A stretch of DNA of 22,200 bases, from NCBI GenBank assembly GCA_040376155.1, contig JBEIRG010000022.1, positions 1 to 22,200 of the forward strand. The letters are read 5' to 3'. The translations under genes and the position numbers were made by a program. Below, piece by piece: positions 7,841 to 15,068 of this stretch (its first letter is position 1; each line of letters starts with the position of its first letter). Origin of the DNA: CADCWF01 sp903864575. Its GTDB lineage: Bacteria; Chloroflexota; Chloroflexia; Thermomicrobiales; UBA6265. Under the pieces are notes generated by a model. That model saw only the letters and a program-made list of their open reading frames with translations. It made no database searches and was not told where the DNA came from.

Positions 7841-8069
7841 TGAGCCACCACGCCCGCCCGAGGCGTGGCCACGTTGCGCGGGATCGAGGGGATGGGCTGC
7901 CACGCCACGCAGGGGACGCCGTCCGAGGCGTGGAACATGGAACGCGGGGAACATGGCGGCGTTGCGCCCACCAGAACCGCTGGGACGCCGGAACCGCGCA
8001 CGAGCCCGACCCGTTGACGTATCCTGATACCGACGAGGCGCGAGGGCCCAACTACCCGGGAGCGCGATC
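7841..8069. repeat. Intergenic region with repeated GGCGTGG hairpins
   Basis: A 229-base non-coding stretch. CCACGCC (7848-7854) pairs with GGCGTGG (7862-7868) just after the formyltransferase stop. The same pair of 7-mers recurs as CCACGCC (7900-7906) and GGCGTGG (7927-7933). The right arms share the longer direct repeat CCGAGGCGTGG. No T-run follows either hairpin. The first may be a weak terminator; the repeated pair suggests a small dispersed element or local duplication. Confidence 0.45.
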
Positions 8070-8723
8070 ATGAGCGAGCCGACCCCACGCGAGCAGGACG
8101 ATCGGGACGACGAGCAGGCTGGGCAGGCCGATGTGCCGGAACCGGTGGATCAGGTCGTCCAGCCTGACGTCCGCGCCGAGGCAGAGGCCGAAAGCGGGAG
8201 CGAGGCCGAGGGGGAGCCGGAGGGTGAAACTCCGGCCGAGCAAGCGTCGGAGCAGGGGGCCACGGCGGCGCAGGAGCCTGCCCCGCCGCCGCCCTTTCCG
8301 ACGTGGCGCGATCACTTCGAGGCGGCGGTCATCTGGCCCGCGGGGCGGGAGAGCGCTCCCCGGCAGGCGGTGCGAATACCGCTCGATCCGGTCCACGCGC
8401 ACGAGGACCGTGCATCGGTGAAGCAGGGCAACCTGGCGATGGACTCGGTCGGGGATGCGATTGGAGCCGCCGCGGGAGCGGCCGGGGCCGCGGTTGGGCA
8501 GGCGGCGCGGCTGGCGCGGGAAGTCGCGGAGATGAGTGAGGAAGAGCGCGCGGCGCACATGCAGCGGCTCGCGGCCGGGATGCGGCCGATCTCCTCCGAT
8601 GCCGAGCGGCTTGTGGTGCGCGCGCTGGACTTCGGCGCAACCGGCCTGTCCCGGCTGGCGGATCGGATCGAGCGTCGCTCGCGGACCGCATCCGGGTTGC
8701 CGCCCGCAAATCGCCGGAAGTGA
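8070..8723 (+). CDS. Acidic, low-complexity hypothetical protein
   Basis: Predicted 217-residue protein of unknown function. Residues 1-75 are rich in Glu, Asp, Ala, Gln and Pro and look disordered. A short structured patch, PTWRDHFEAAVIWPAGRE, follows near residue 77. Residues of about 125-150 form a Gly/Ala stretch (VGDAIGAAAGAAGAAVGQAA) resembling a glycine zipper, which can pack helices or insert in membranes. The C-terminal third is helical and charged. There is no signal peptide. ATG 8070 is preceded by GGGAG. Coding potential is supported by composition that stays protein-like throughout and by the closing stop at an intergenic hairpin. It lies upstream of the RNase Y promoter; the context gives no clear role. 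Confidence 0.65.
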   Translation: MSEPTPREQDDRDDEQAGQADVPEPVDQVVQPDVRAEAEAESGSEAEGEPEGETPAEQASEQGATAAQEPAPPPPFPTWRDHFEAAVIWPAGRESAPRQAVRIPLDPVHAHEDRASVKQGNLAMDSVGDAIGAAAGAAGAAVGQAARLAREVAEMSEEERAAHMQRLAAGMRPISSDAERLVVRALDFGATGLSRLADRIERRSRTASGLPPANRRK

Positions 8724-8748
8724 TTTCGGCAGCGGGGAAACGCCGAAA
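8724..8748. terminator. Weak hairpin after the acidic hypothetical gene
   Basis: TTTCGGC (8724-8730) pairs with GCCGAAA (8742-8748) around an 11-base loop, directly after the stop codon at 8723. The plus-strand 3' side has no T-run, so any termination would be inefficient or factor-dependent. Confidence 0.3.
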
Positions 8749-8797
8749 AACCGCATGAACATGGGAAAAACGACGTTACCGCGACCCCTTGCGCTGT

Positions 8798-8827
8798 TTG
8801 ACGCAGTTCCTATGGGCCGCGTATCAT
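8798..8827 (+). promoter_or_regulatory. Sigma-A/sigma-70-type promoter of rny
   Basis: TTGACG (8798-8803) and TATCAT (8822-8827) are separated by 18 bases, each one or two mismatches from consensus. They lie in an otherwise GC-rich intergenic region just before the RNase Y leader. Transcription would begin near 8834, giving an untranslated leader of about 180 bases. Confidence 0.6.
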
Positions 8828-8833
8828 CATTTG

Positions 8834-9011
8834 TTGGAAAAGGGTGATTCGCCGGAAGAACGCCTCGCCGGGGTGCGACCGACGCCTGTGCGGCCGCGAA
8901 TCTCCATTCGCCAACCATTCAGCCAACGCGGAAGCGCCCTCGGGCGGGTCCGCTTCCGGACCGGCGGACTGCGCGCGGTCCGGCAACAACCTATCTTTGG
9001 AAGGGATGCCG
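8834..9011 (+). promoter_or_regulatory. Long structured 5' leader of rny
   Basis: Between the predicted start of transcription and ATG 9012. It can fold locally: GATTCGC (8846-8852) with GCGAATC (8896-8902), and GGTCCG (8947-8952) with CGGACC (8957-8962) around a CTTC loop. The frame of rny stays open through this leader, but the peptide it would encode is not RNase Y-like. An autoregulatory role of the leader is conjecture. Confidence 0.4.
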
Positions 9012-10616
9012 ATGGATCTCTCGTTCGTTGTAGTCGGCGTCCTCGGAGCGATTCTCGTCGCCGCCGCGACGTTCTTTGCGACGCGGTGGTATCTGGAAGG
9101 TCGGGCCGAGTCCAGCGTCAAGCAGACGCAGGCAGAGGCCGAACGTGTCCTGGCGGAGGCCGAAGCACGGCGCCGGGATGTCGCTCTCGAGGCGAAGGAT
9201 GAAGCGATCCGCCTGCGCGCGGATCTGGATCGTGAACTGACCCAGCGCCGCAAGGAAGTGGAGCGGATCGAGCGCCGGGTCGAGCAGAAAGAGGAACAGA
9301 TCGACCAGAAGCTGGTCGGGCTCGACCAGCGGGAATCCCAGATTCGCCGCCGCGATCAGGAAACCGCCCGCGCCAAGGACGCCTGGGAGCAGGACCTCAT
9401 CAAGGCGAAATCCGCCTGGGAAGATGAAAAGAAGGCGCAGCAGATCATCATCGACGAGGCGCGCAATCGCCACCTGTCCGAACTCGAGCGGGTGGCTGGC
9501 CTGACCGCCGCCGAGGCGCGCGATGAACTGGTGCAGGAAGTGGAACTCGAGGCGCGCCAGATGGCGGCCCGCCGCCTGCACGAACTCGATCTCGAACTGC
9601 AGGAGGAGGCGGACCGCCGCTCCCGCAAGATTCTCGCGACGACCATCCAGCGCATCGCCTCCGATTACGTCGCCGAGACCACCGTCAACACCATCCCCCT
9701 GCCGTCGGACGACATGAAGGGCCGGATCATCGGCCGCGAGGGGCGCAACATTCGCGCGCTCGAACAGGCCACCGGTGTCGATCTCATCGTCGATGACACG
9801 CCGGAGGCGGTTACGGTCTCCTCCTTCGATCCGGTGCGCCGTGAAGTTGCCCGGCGGGCGCTGCAGAAGCTGTTGCAGGACGGTCGCATCCACCCCACCC
9901 GGATCGAGGAGATCGTCCAGAAGACGCGGACAGAGCTCGATCAGGTGATGCGGGAGGAGGGCGAGAAGATCGCCTACGAGGCGAACGTTCCCGGTCTGCA
10001 TCCGGATCTGATCAAGTTGCTCGGGCGCCTGAAGTTCCGCACCAGCTACGGGCAGAACGTGCTCGGACATTCGCTGGAGGTCTCCCTGCTGGCAGGGGCG
10101 ATCGCCAGTGAACTCGGCGCGGACACCAACGTGGCCAAGACGGCCGGACTGCTCCACGACATTGGCAAGGCGGTCGACCACGAGGTCGAGGGGCCGCACG
10201 CGCTCATCGGCGCGGACATCGCCAAGCGGCTTGGCCGCTCCGCCAAGATCGTCCATGCCATCGCCGCTCACCACGGCGAGGAAGAACCGGCGACGGTCGA
10301 GGCCTTCATCGTCGCCTGTGCGGATGCGATCTCCGGGGCTCGCCCCGGCGCACGGCGGGAAATGGTCGAGACCTATATCAAGCGGCTCGAAGCGCTGGAG
10401 GGTGTCGCCAACTCCTTCGATGGAGTGGAGAAGAGCTTCGCGATTCAGGCCGGACGCGAGGTGCGCATCCTCGTTCAGCCGAACACCATCGACGACCTCG
10501 GCGCAGCGCGGCTCGCCCGCGACGTCTCCAAGAAGATCGAGGAGAGTCTCGAGTACCCGGGTCAGATCAAGGTCACGGTCATCCGCGAAACGCGGGCGAC
10601 CGACTACGCCCGGTAA
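9012..10616 (+). CDS. rny: Ribonuclease Y
   Basis: Membrane-anchored endoribonuclease of 534 residues that starts bulk mRNA decay; the B. subtilis protein has 520. Domain order is textbook: one transmembrane helix (about 4-24); a long Glu/Arg/Gln-rich coiled coil (about 28-200); a KH RNA-binding domain with GRIIGREGRNIRALE from G237; and an HD phosphohydrolase domain with LLHDIGK, the metal-binding pair being H382-D383. ATG 9012 is chosen: GGAAGGG (8999-9005) lies six bases upstream and it places the membrane helix at the extreme N-terminus. ATG 9006, two codons earlier, is an alternative. The frame is open back to 8844, but that part is leader. ymdB follows after 10 bases, implying one transcript. 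Confidence 0.97.
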   Translation: MDLSFVVVGVLGAILVAAATFFATRWYLEGRAESSVKQTQAEAERVLAEAEARRRDVALEAKDEAIRLRADLDRELTQRRKEVERIERRVEQKEEQIDQKLVGLDQRESQIRRRDQETARAKDAWEQDLIKAKSAWEDEKKAQQIIIDEARNRHLSELERVAGLTAAEARDELVQEVELEARQMAARRLHELDLELQEEADRRSRKILATTIQRIASDYVAETTVNTIPLPSDDMKGRIIGREGRNIRALEQATGVDLIVDDTPEAVTVSSFDPVRREVARRALQKLLQDGRIHPTRIEEIVQKTRTELDQVMREEGEKIAYEANVPGLHPDLIKLLGRLKFRTSYGQNVLGHSLEVSLLAGAIASELGADTNVAKTAGLLHDIGKAVDHEVEGPHALIGADIAKRLGRSAKIVHAIAAHHGEEEPATVEAFIVACADAISGARPGARREMVETYIKRLEALEGVANSFDGVEKSFAIQAGREVRILVQPNTIDDLGAARLARDVSKKIEESLEYPGQIKVTVIRETRATDYAR

Positions 10617-10626
10617 TGCAGACGAG

Positions 10627-11439
10627 ATGAGCGATTCAACCGTGGTGCGCGTGCTCCACATCGCCGATGTGGTGGGCACGCCGGGCAGGCGGGCGGTGGC
10701 CCGCCTGCTGCCCGGGTTGCGCCGGGAGCTGGGCATCGACGCGGTGGTCTGCAACGCGGAGAACAGCGCCGACGGCCGGGGGGTTCACCTTCGCGCCGCG
10801 CGCGAGCTTCGCGACGCGGGCTGCGACGTGCTGACCGGGGGCAATCACACTTTCGACCATCCGGACATCTCGCAGGTGCTCGCGGACGACGACCTCCGCG
10901 CGATCCGGCCGCTCAATCTCGCGCCGGACGCGCCGGGATCGGGCAGCATCACCATCCGGGTCAAAGGGCACGATCTGACGGTGCTCAACCTGATTGGCCG
11001 GGTCTTCATGCAACCGCAGGACGACCCGTTTCGCGCCGCCGATGCATTCCTCGAAAACATGCCCCGGCGAACGCCCCGCCCGATGGTTGTCGTAGACTTT
11101 CATGCCGAGGCAACGTCGGAGAAACAGGCGATGGGGTGGCACCTGTCCGGGCGCGTGTCGTCCGTGTCGGGGACGCATACCCATGTACCGACCGCCGATG
11201 GCCGGGTGCTTCCCGGGGATACCGGGTATGTGACCGATCTGGGGATGGTCGGTCCGCGCGATTCGGTGATCGGCATGGACATCGACGCGTCGCTGCGGCG
11301 CTTCCTGTCGTATCGTTCCTCGCGGCTGTCGGTGGCGGATGGGCCGGTGGCCTTCAACGCGGCGCTCTTCGAGTTCGATCCGGTGCGCGGCGGGTGCCGC
11401 GCGGTGAGGCGGGTCGATCGGCTCGACGGGCAGGGATAG
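10627..11439 (+). CDS. ymdB: YmdB-family metallophosphoesterase
   Basis: Predicted 270-residue cytosolic phosphodiesterase. The B. subtilis YmdB hydrolyses 2',3'-cyclic nucleotides and affects biofilm and motility choices. Conserved dinuclear-metal motifs are all visible: D14 in IADVVGTPGR, NAEN at 43-46, GGNHTFD with N73-H74, VDFHAEATSEK with D157/H159/E161, and GTHTHVPTAD with H184/H186. Length matches the family. The start at ATG 10627 follows the rny stop by 10 bases; the ribosome-binding site is poor (gacgag), suggesting coupling to rny translation. Pairing with RNase Y, whose products can be cyclic-phosphate-bearing RNAs, is a recurrent neighbourhood in Firmicutes and Chloroflexota as far as I recall. 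Confidence 0.94.
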   Translation: MSDSTVVRVLHIADVVGTPGRRAVARLLPGLRRELGIDAVVCNAENSADGRGVHLRAARELRDAGCDVLTGGNHTFDHPDISQVLADDDLRAIRPLNLAPDAPGSGSITIRVKGHDLTVLNLIGRVFMQPQDDPFRAADAFLENMPRRTPRPMVVVDFHAEATSEKQAMGWHLSGRVSSVSGTHTHVPTADGRVLPGDTGYVTDLGMVGPRDSVIGMDIDASLRRFLSYRSSRLSVADGPVAFNAALFEFDPVRGGCRAVRRVDRLDGQG

Positions 11440-11501
11440 GCGACGCACAGGGAGCGGCGTTCTCCCGGAATCGCGGCAACGTACTGGAGGGAAGTGGGAA
11501 C

Positions 11502-12056
11502 GTGGATCGATTCTTCAGCAAACTGGACCTGCGCGACATCAAGATCGACCCGTTCAATACGAGTTTTCCCCCGGACGACGATTCGGTGGTGGAAGAGCCA
11601 GCTATTGCGGCCGCTCCTGTCGCCCCGGTTGCCGCGTCGATGCCCATGGAACGCGAGCGTCAGGCGCATGTTCCGGCCTGGGCCGCTGCGGCTGCCGTGA
11701 CCGAGATGCCCGAGTCCGCTGGGCTCGGCGAGGTGGCGGCGGCGCTGCTGGCCGAGCCAGTGGCCGAGTTTGCCGTGGACGGGATGGAGACCTCCGGCGA
11801 CGTGCTGAAGGTGTCGGCCCGGTCCCGCCCGAGCGCGGTGGCGGGAGCGATCGCCGGGGTGGTGCGGGAGCGCGGCCGCGCGGAAGTGCAGGCCATTGGG
11901 GCAGGCGCCACGAACCAGGCGGTGAAGGCGGTCGCCATCGCGCGGGAGTACCTGCGCGAGACGGGCACCGAGGCGGTCTGCCTGCCTGCCTTCATTGACG
12001 TGACCATCGAGAACGAAGACCGGACGGCGATTCTGCTGGTGGTCGAGCCGCGATAG
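11502..12056 (+). CDS. spoVS: SpoVS-domain protein with long N-terminal extension
   Basis: Predicted 184-residue protein. Residues 100-184 are a clear SpoVS domain (DVLKVSARSRPSAVAGAIAG, then AEVQAIGAGATNQAVKAVAI, ending LLVVEPR), an Alba-like fold implicated in nucleic-acid binding. In B. subtilis SpoVS (about 86 residues) acts in sporulation and septation. Here an extra 99 residues precede it: a short motif-like start (DRFFSKLDLRDIKIDPFN) and then an acidic, Ala/Pro-rich, probably disordered linker. The start is GTG 11502 with GGAGGG (11486-11491) 10 bases upstream. It lies 62 bases after ymdB, in the same rny-ymdB-spoVS order. With no sporulation genes nearby, a role in RNA handling alongside RNase Y is the more natural inference. 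Confidence 0.9.
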   Translation: MDRFFSKLDLRDIKIDPFNTSFPPDDDSVVEEPAIAAAPVAPVAASMPMERERQAHVPAWAAAAAVTEMPESAGLGEVAAALLAEPVAEFAVDGMETSGDVLKVSARSRPSAVAGAIAGVVRERGRAEVQAIGAGATNQAVKAVAIAREYLRETGTEAVCLPAFIDVTIENEDRTAILLVVEPR

Positions 12057-12390
12057 CGGCGGGTTCCGCCACGCGTCGCTTCCGCTCGGGAAGGCGCGCG
12101 AAGCGCGCTCCGGTGTGTGCTGCATGTCGGGAAGGCGCGCGATCCCCCGGAGTTGCGAATGAGCGCCAGGCGGGTCACCGGCAAGGTGCAGTACGAGAAC
12201 TCCTGGTTTCAGGGAGACCGACAAAATCCCTCCTTCGTCGGGATGACGCAAGGGCGGGTGAGGCGGATCATCGGAGACGATCGGGGTCAAGGCGTCAGGG
12301 TGGCTGAGTTGGGGAGATGCGCAAGGCGAATGACGGCCACCAGCACGCTGTCCGCCGTTCCGGGCGCGAACGCAGCAAGGAGCGGAGTGC
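12057..12390. repeat. Repeat-bearing intergenic region
   Basis: A 334-base stretch with no gene. A 16-base direct repeat, tcgggaaggcgcgcga, occurs at 12086-12101 and 12127-12142. The first copy leads into a GCGCGC-GAA-GCGCGC hairpin (12094-12108). Further on, around 12224-12247, lies cctccttcgtcgggatgacg, a phrase that from memory resembles interspersed repeats scattered between genes in many bacteria. AAGGAG (12377-12382) is the ribosome-binding site of the next gene. No promoter was identified with confidence. Confidence 0.55.
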
Positions 12391-13320
12391 ATGAGCGAAC
12401 TGGCGCGGAATCCCGTCGATCTTCACACCCACACGAGAGCGTCTGACGGCGCGGACTTGCCCGTCGAACTGGTCGCGAATGCGGCCGCGGCGGGCATCGA
12501 GGTGCTGGGGCTCACGGACCACGATACCGTCGCCGGGCTGGCGGACACCGCGCGCGCCGCGGAGCGGGCGGGCATCACCTTCATTCCCGGGGTGGAGATC
12601 AGCACGTCGATGCCATGGGCGAACCTGGATCGCCCGGGGGCGCGGCTGCCGCTGCACCTCCTCGGATACGGATTCGATCCCGAAGACCGGGAACTTCGCG
12701 ACACGCTCGCGGTCTACGAGCGCGCGCGGGTGATTCGCATGGGGCAGATGATCGAGCGGATCAACATGATCTGGGGCTGGCGCACCGGCAAGGCTGACGC
12801 GATCACCCCGCAGCGGGTGCTGGAGATCGCGGGACCGATGGGAGTGATCGGCCGACCCCATCTCGCGCGGGCGATGGTCGAGGCAGGCATGGCCGATTCG
12901 ATCGGCGATGCCTTCGAAAAGTTTCTCCGGCACGGTCGCGAGGGATACGTCCGCCGCGCGCCCGTCGAGACGGAGGAGATGATCCGGCTCATTCGGAGAG
13001 CGGGCGGCGCGCCGATCCTCGCGCACCCCGGCGAGGTGCTGGAGCGCGGGGTCGCGCTGGATCAGTTGCTGCCGGTGCTCAAGTCCTGGGGGCTGATGGG
13101 TATCGAGACGGTCTACGGCGAGGACGACGATTACACCCGCTCCCGGCTCGCGCAGGCGGCCCGGGACGAGGGGTTGATCGGGACCGGCGGCAGCGACTAT
13201 CACGGTCTGTCGGTCAAGCCGACCCGTCCGCTCGGACTGGCGCCGGTCTCCCGGCAGGCGGTGGATGACTTGCTTGCGGCCATCGCCACGGCGCGAGCGA
13301 CGCGGGACACGTTCCGGTGA
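12391..13320 (+). CDS. PHP-domain metal-dependent phosphoesterase (TrpH/YciV-like)
   Basis: Predicted 309-residue cytosolic PHP phosphoesterase. Metal-site motifs in order: DLHTHT (D10, H12, H14), TDHDT (D43, H44, D45), GVEIS, IGRPHLA (H157), LAHPGE (H212) and GSDYHG (D269, H271). This order is that of the YciV/TrpH group, members of which remove phosphate from 3',5'-nucleoside bisphosphates or act as 5'-3' exoribonuclease (RNase AM). Either activity would fit a neighbourhood of RNA decay, but the substrate is not decided by sequence. AAGGAG lies 8 bases before ATG 12391. The stop codon overlaps the next gene's GTG start (GTGA), implying translational coupling with ispDF. Confidence 0.9.
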   Translation: MSELARNPVDLHTHTRASDGADLPVELVANAAAAGIEVLGLTDHDTVAGLADTARAAERAGITFIPGVEISTSMPWANLDRPGARLPLHLLGYGFDPEDRELRDTLAVYERARVIRMGQMIERINMIWGWRTGKADAITPQRVLEIAGPMGVIGRPHLARAMVEAGMADSIGDAFEKFLRHGREGYVRRAPVETEEMIRLIRRAGGAPILAHPGEVLERGVALDQLLPVLKSWGLMGIETVYGEDDDYTRSRLAQAARDEGLIGTGGSDYHGLSVKPTRPLGLAPVSRQAVDDLLAAIATARATRDTFR

Positions 13321-14522
13321 GCGGCGCGGCGGCGGTCATCGTCGCAGCGGGGCGCGGGACCCGGCTCGGCGTGCCAGCCAAGACCATGCTGCCCCTGTTG
13401 GGCCGCCCGATGCTGGCCTGGACGCTCGACGCGGCGCAGGCTGCCGACGCAATCGAATCCATCGTCATCGTGGCCGGCGAGCATACGCAGGCCGAGATGA
13501 CGGCACTTGTCGCGAGCGGAGTCTGGCCGAAGGTGACCTCCGTGGTGCCCGGCGGCGAGCGGCGGCAGGATTCGGTCCTGGCCGGCGTGCTGGCGACACC
13601 AAACGATGCCGGGGTCGTCGCGATTCACGACGGCGCGCGGCCACTTGTCACCCCGAACCTGTGGAACGCGGCGGTTGCGGCGGCGCGGGAGAGCGGAGCG
13701 GCCATTGTCGCCGTGCCGGTGAGCGACACGCTGAAGCGGGTGGAAGGTGGCCGAATCGCGGCGACCGTGGATCGCTCCGGCATCTGGGGCGCGCAGACGC
13801 CGCAGGCATTCCGGCGCGATCTGCTGCTCGACATCTTCGCGCGCGCCGGAGACCGCGAGGTAACAGATGAGGCGCGGCTGTGCGAGGACCTCGGTGTGCC
13901 GGTCGCCATCGTGCCAGGCCTGCCGGAGAATCTGAAGGTGACGCATCCGGGCGACGTCGCCGTGGCCGACGCCCTGCTGGCGGCGCGGCATGCCGCTGCG
14001 AAGGATGACCGCGAGGGGATGACCGGGATGGGATGGCCGCGAACCGGCATCGGGTACGACGTGCACCGCTTCGCCGAGGGGCGGCGCATGGTGCTCGGCG
14101 GCGTGGAAATCCCGTTTGACCGTGGGTTGGAGGGGCACTCCGACGCGGATGTCGCGCTGCACGCCATTTGCGACGCCCTGCTCGGCGCGGCGGGACTGGG
14201 CGACATCGGGCAGCACTTCCCGCCGGGGGATGTCAGGTTCAAGGATGCCGACAGTCTCGACCTGCTGCGGGAAAGCGCGCGGCTTGTGCGCGGAGCCGGG
14301 TATGAGCCGGTGAACGTGGATGTCGCCATCGTCGCGGAGGCGCCGAAAATCGGTCCGCATGTGCCGCTTATGCGGGAGCGGATCGGGGCCGCCATCGGCA
14401 TCGGCGCTGGTGCGGTCGGGGTGAAGGCCACCACCAACGAGGGCATGGGCTTCGTCGGGCGGCGAGAGGGAATCGCGGCGCTGGCGACCGCGCTCGTCGC
14501 TCCGGCCGGAGGCGGGCGGTGA
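13317..14522 (+). CDS. ispDF: Bifunctional IspD-IspF (MEP isoprenoid pathway)
   Basis: Predicted 401-residue fusion catalysing two non-consecutive steps of the MEP pathway. Residues 1 to about 228 are IspD (CDP-ME synthase), with the nucleotide-binding IVAAGRGTRLG loop, a downstream PAK lysine and DGARPLV. From about residue 244 comes IspF (MECDP synthase) with GIGYDVHRF, GHSDADV and KATTNEGMGF. Metal ligands are D248, H250 and H282, with the same spacing as D8, H10 and H42 of the E. coli enzyme. Fused IspDF is known from several lineages, so this is expected rather than a sequencing artefact. Start GTG 13317 overlaps the upstream TGA; its own stop overlaps the dtd GTG start (GTGA again). Confidence 0.95.
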   Translation: MSGAAAVIVAAGRGTRLGVPAKTMLPLLGRPMLAWTLDAAQAADAIESIVIVAGEHTQAEMTALVASGVWPKVTSVVPGGERRQDSVLAGVLATPNDAGVVAIHDGARPLVTPNLWNAAVAAARESGAAIVAVPVSDTLKRVEGGRIAATVDRSGIWGAQTPQAFRRDLLLDIFARAGDREVTDEARLCEDLGVPVAIVPGLPENLKVTHPGDVAVADALLAARHAAAKDDREGMTGMGWPRTGIGYDVHRFAEGRRMVLGGVEIPFDRGLEGHSDADVALHAICDALLGAAGLGDIGQHFPPGDVRFKDADSLDLLRESARLVRGAGYEPVNVDVAIVAEAPKIGPHVPLMRERIGAAIGIGAGAVGVKATTNEGMGFVGRREGIAALATALVAPAGGGR

Positions 14523-14980
14523 GAATCGTCGCGCAGCGGGTGAGGACGGCGGCAGTCACCGTCGGCGGCGAGACGGTCGGAGCGATCGGGCCCGGGTTGG
14601 CGCTGCTCGTGGGCGTGACGCATGGCGACGGCGAGCGCGAGGCCGATCACCTGGCCGGGAAAGTCGCCAACCTGCGGGTCTTCGACGACGTGGACGGGGT
14701 GATGAACCGGTCCGCGCTCGACCTGTTGTCGGCTGGCGCGCCGGTCGGGATGCTGGTCGTGTCGCAGTTCACCCTCTACGGCGACGTTCGGAAGGGGCGG
14801 CGGCCAAGTTGGGTCGCGGCCGCGAGGCCGGAGCAGGCGGCCCCGCTCGTGGACCGGGTCGCGGCTGCGTTGCGCGGAATGGGGCTGCCGGTCGCGACGG
14901 GCAGATTCGGCGCGGAGATGATCGTGTCGCTGGAGAACGACGGGCCGGTGACCATCCTGTTCGATACGGCGGAGCGGTAG
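14519..14980 (+). CDS. dtd: D-aminoacyl-tRNA deacylase
   Basis: Predicted 153-residue cytosolic proofreading enzyme that hydrolyses D-amino acids (and glycine mis-charged on tRNA-Ala) from tRNA. Diagnostic motifs: MRIVAQRV at the start, VSQFTLYGDVRKGRRPSW from about residue 81 (active-site SQFTL), and NDGPVTI at 140-146, the cross-subunit Gly-cisPro element. Length is near the family's usual 145-150. GTG 14519 overlaps the ispDF stop as GTGA, so translation is probably coupled. It ends 84 bases before the next gene. Confidence 0.95.
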   Translation: MRIVAQRVRTAAVTVGGETVGAIGPGLALLVGVTHGDGEREADHLAGKVANLRVFDDVDGVMNRSALDLLSAGAPVGMLVVSQFTLYGDVRKGRRPSWVAAARPEQAAPLVDRVAAALRGMGLPVATGRFGAEMIVSLENDGPVTILFDTAER

Positions 14981-14995
14981 CGCGGGACCGCCTGA

Positions 14996-15026
14996 TTGCC
15001 GGACTTCCCGGTGAACCGTTCATAAT
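14996..15026 (+). promoter_or_regulatory. Possible internal promoter before the PLP-enzyme gene
   Basis: TTGCCG (14996-15001) and CATAAT (15021-15026) are 19 bases apart. The -10 is good, the -35 and spacing are marginal. Transcription would start near 15033, only a few bases before the small ORF at 15036. Confidence 0.3.
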
Positions 15027-15035
15027 GTTCCCGGC

Positions 15036-15068
15036 ATGAACGAGGCGACCACTCAGGAGATGCGGTGA
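15036..15068 (+). CDS. Possible 10-codon leader ORF (MNEATTQEMR)
   Basis: ATG 15036 opens a ten-residue frame whose TGA (15066-15068) overlaps the GTG start (15065) of the following PLP enzyme as GTGA. The downstream ribosome-binding site (AGGAGA, 15055-15060) lies inside it. It could couple or tune translation of the enzyme; it may equally be chance. It has no Cys or Met run that would mark a classical attenuator. Confidence 0.3.
   Translation: MNEATTQEMR

Noticed and set aside
8844..9011. 56-codon upstream extension of rny
   Set aside because: It would put a disordered segment before the membrane anchor; the site GGAAGGG fits ATG 9012 instead.
8991..10754. 587-codon minus-strand frame opposite rny
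   Set aside because: Shadow of RNase Y, whose plus-strand domains are unmistakable.
13317..14522. IspD-IspF join as a frameshift or assembly fusion
   Set aside because: A continuous frame with intact motifs in both halves matches the known bifunctional IspDF architecture.
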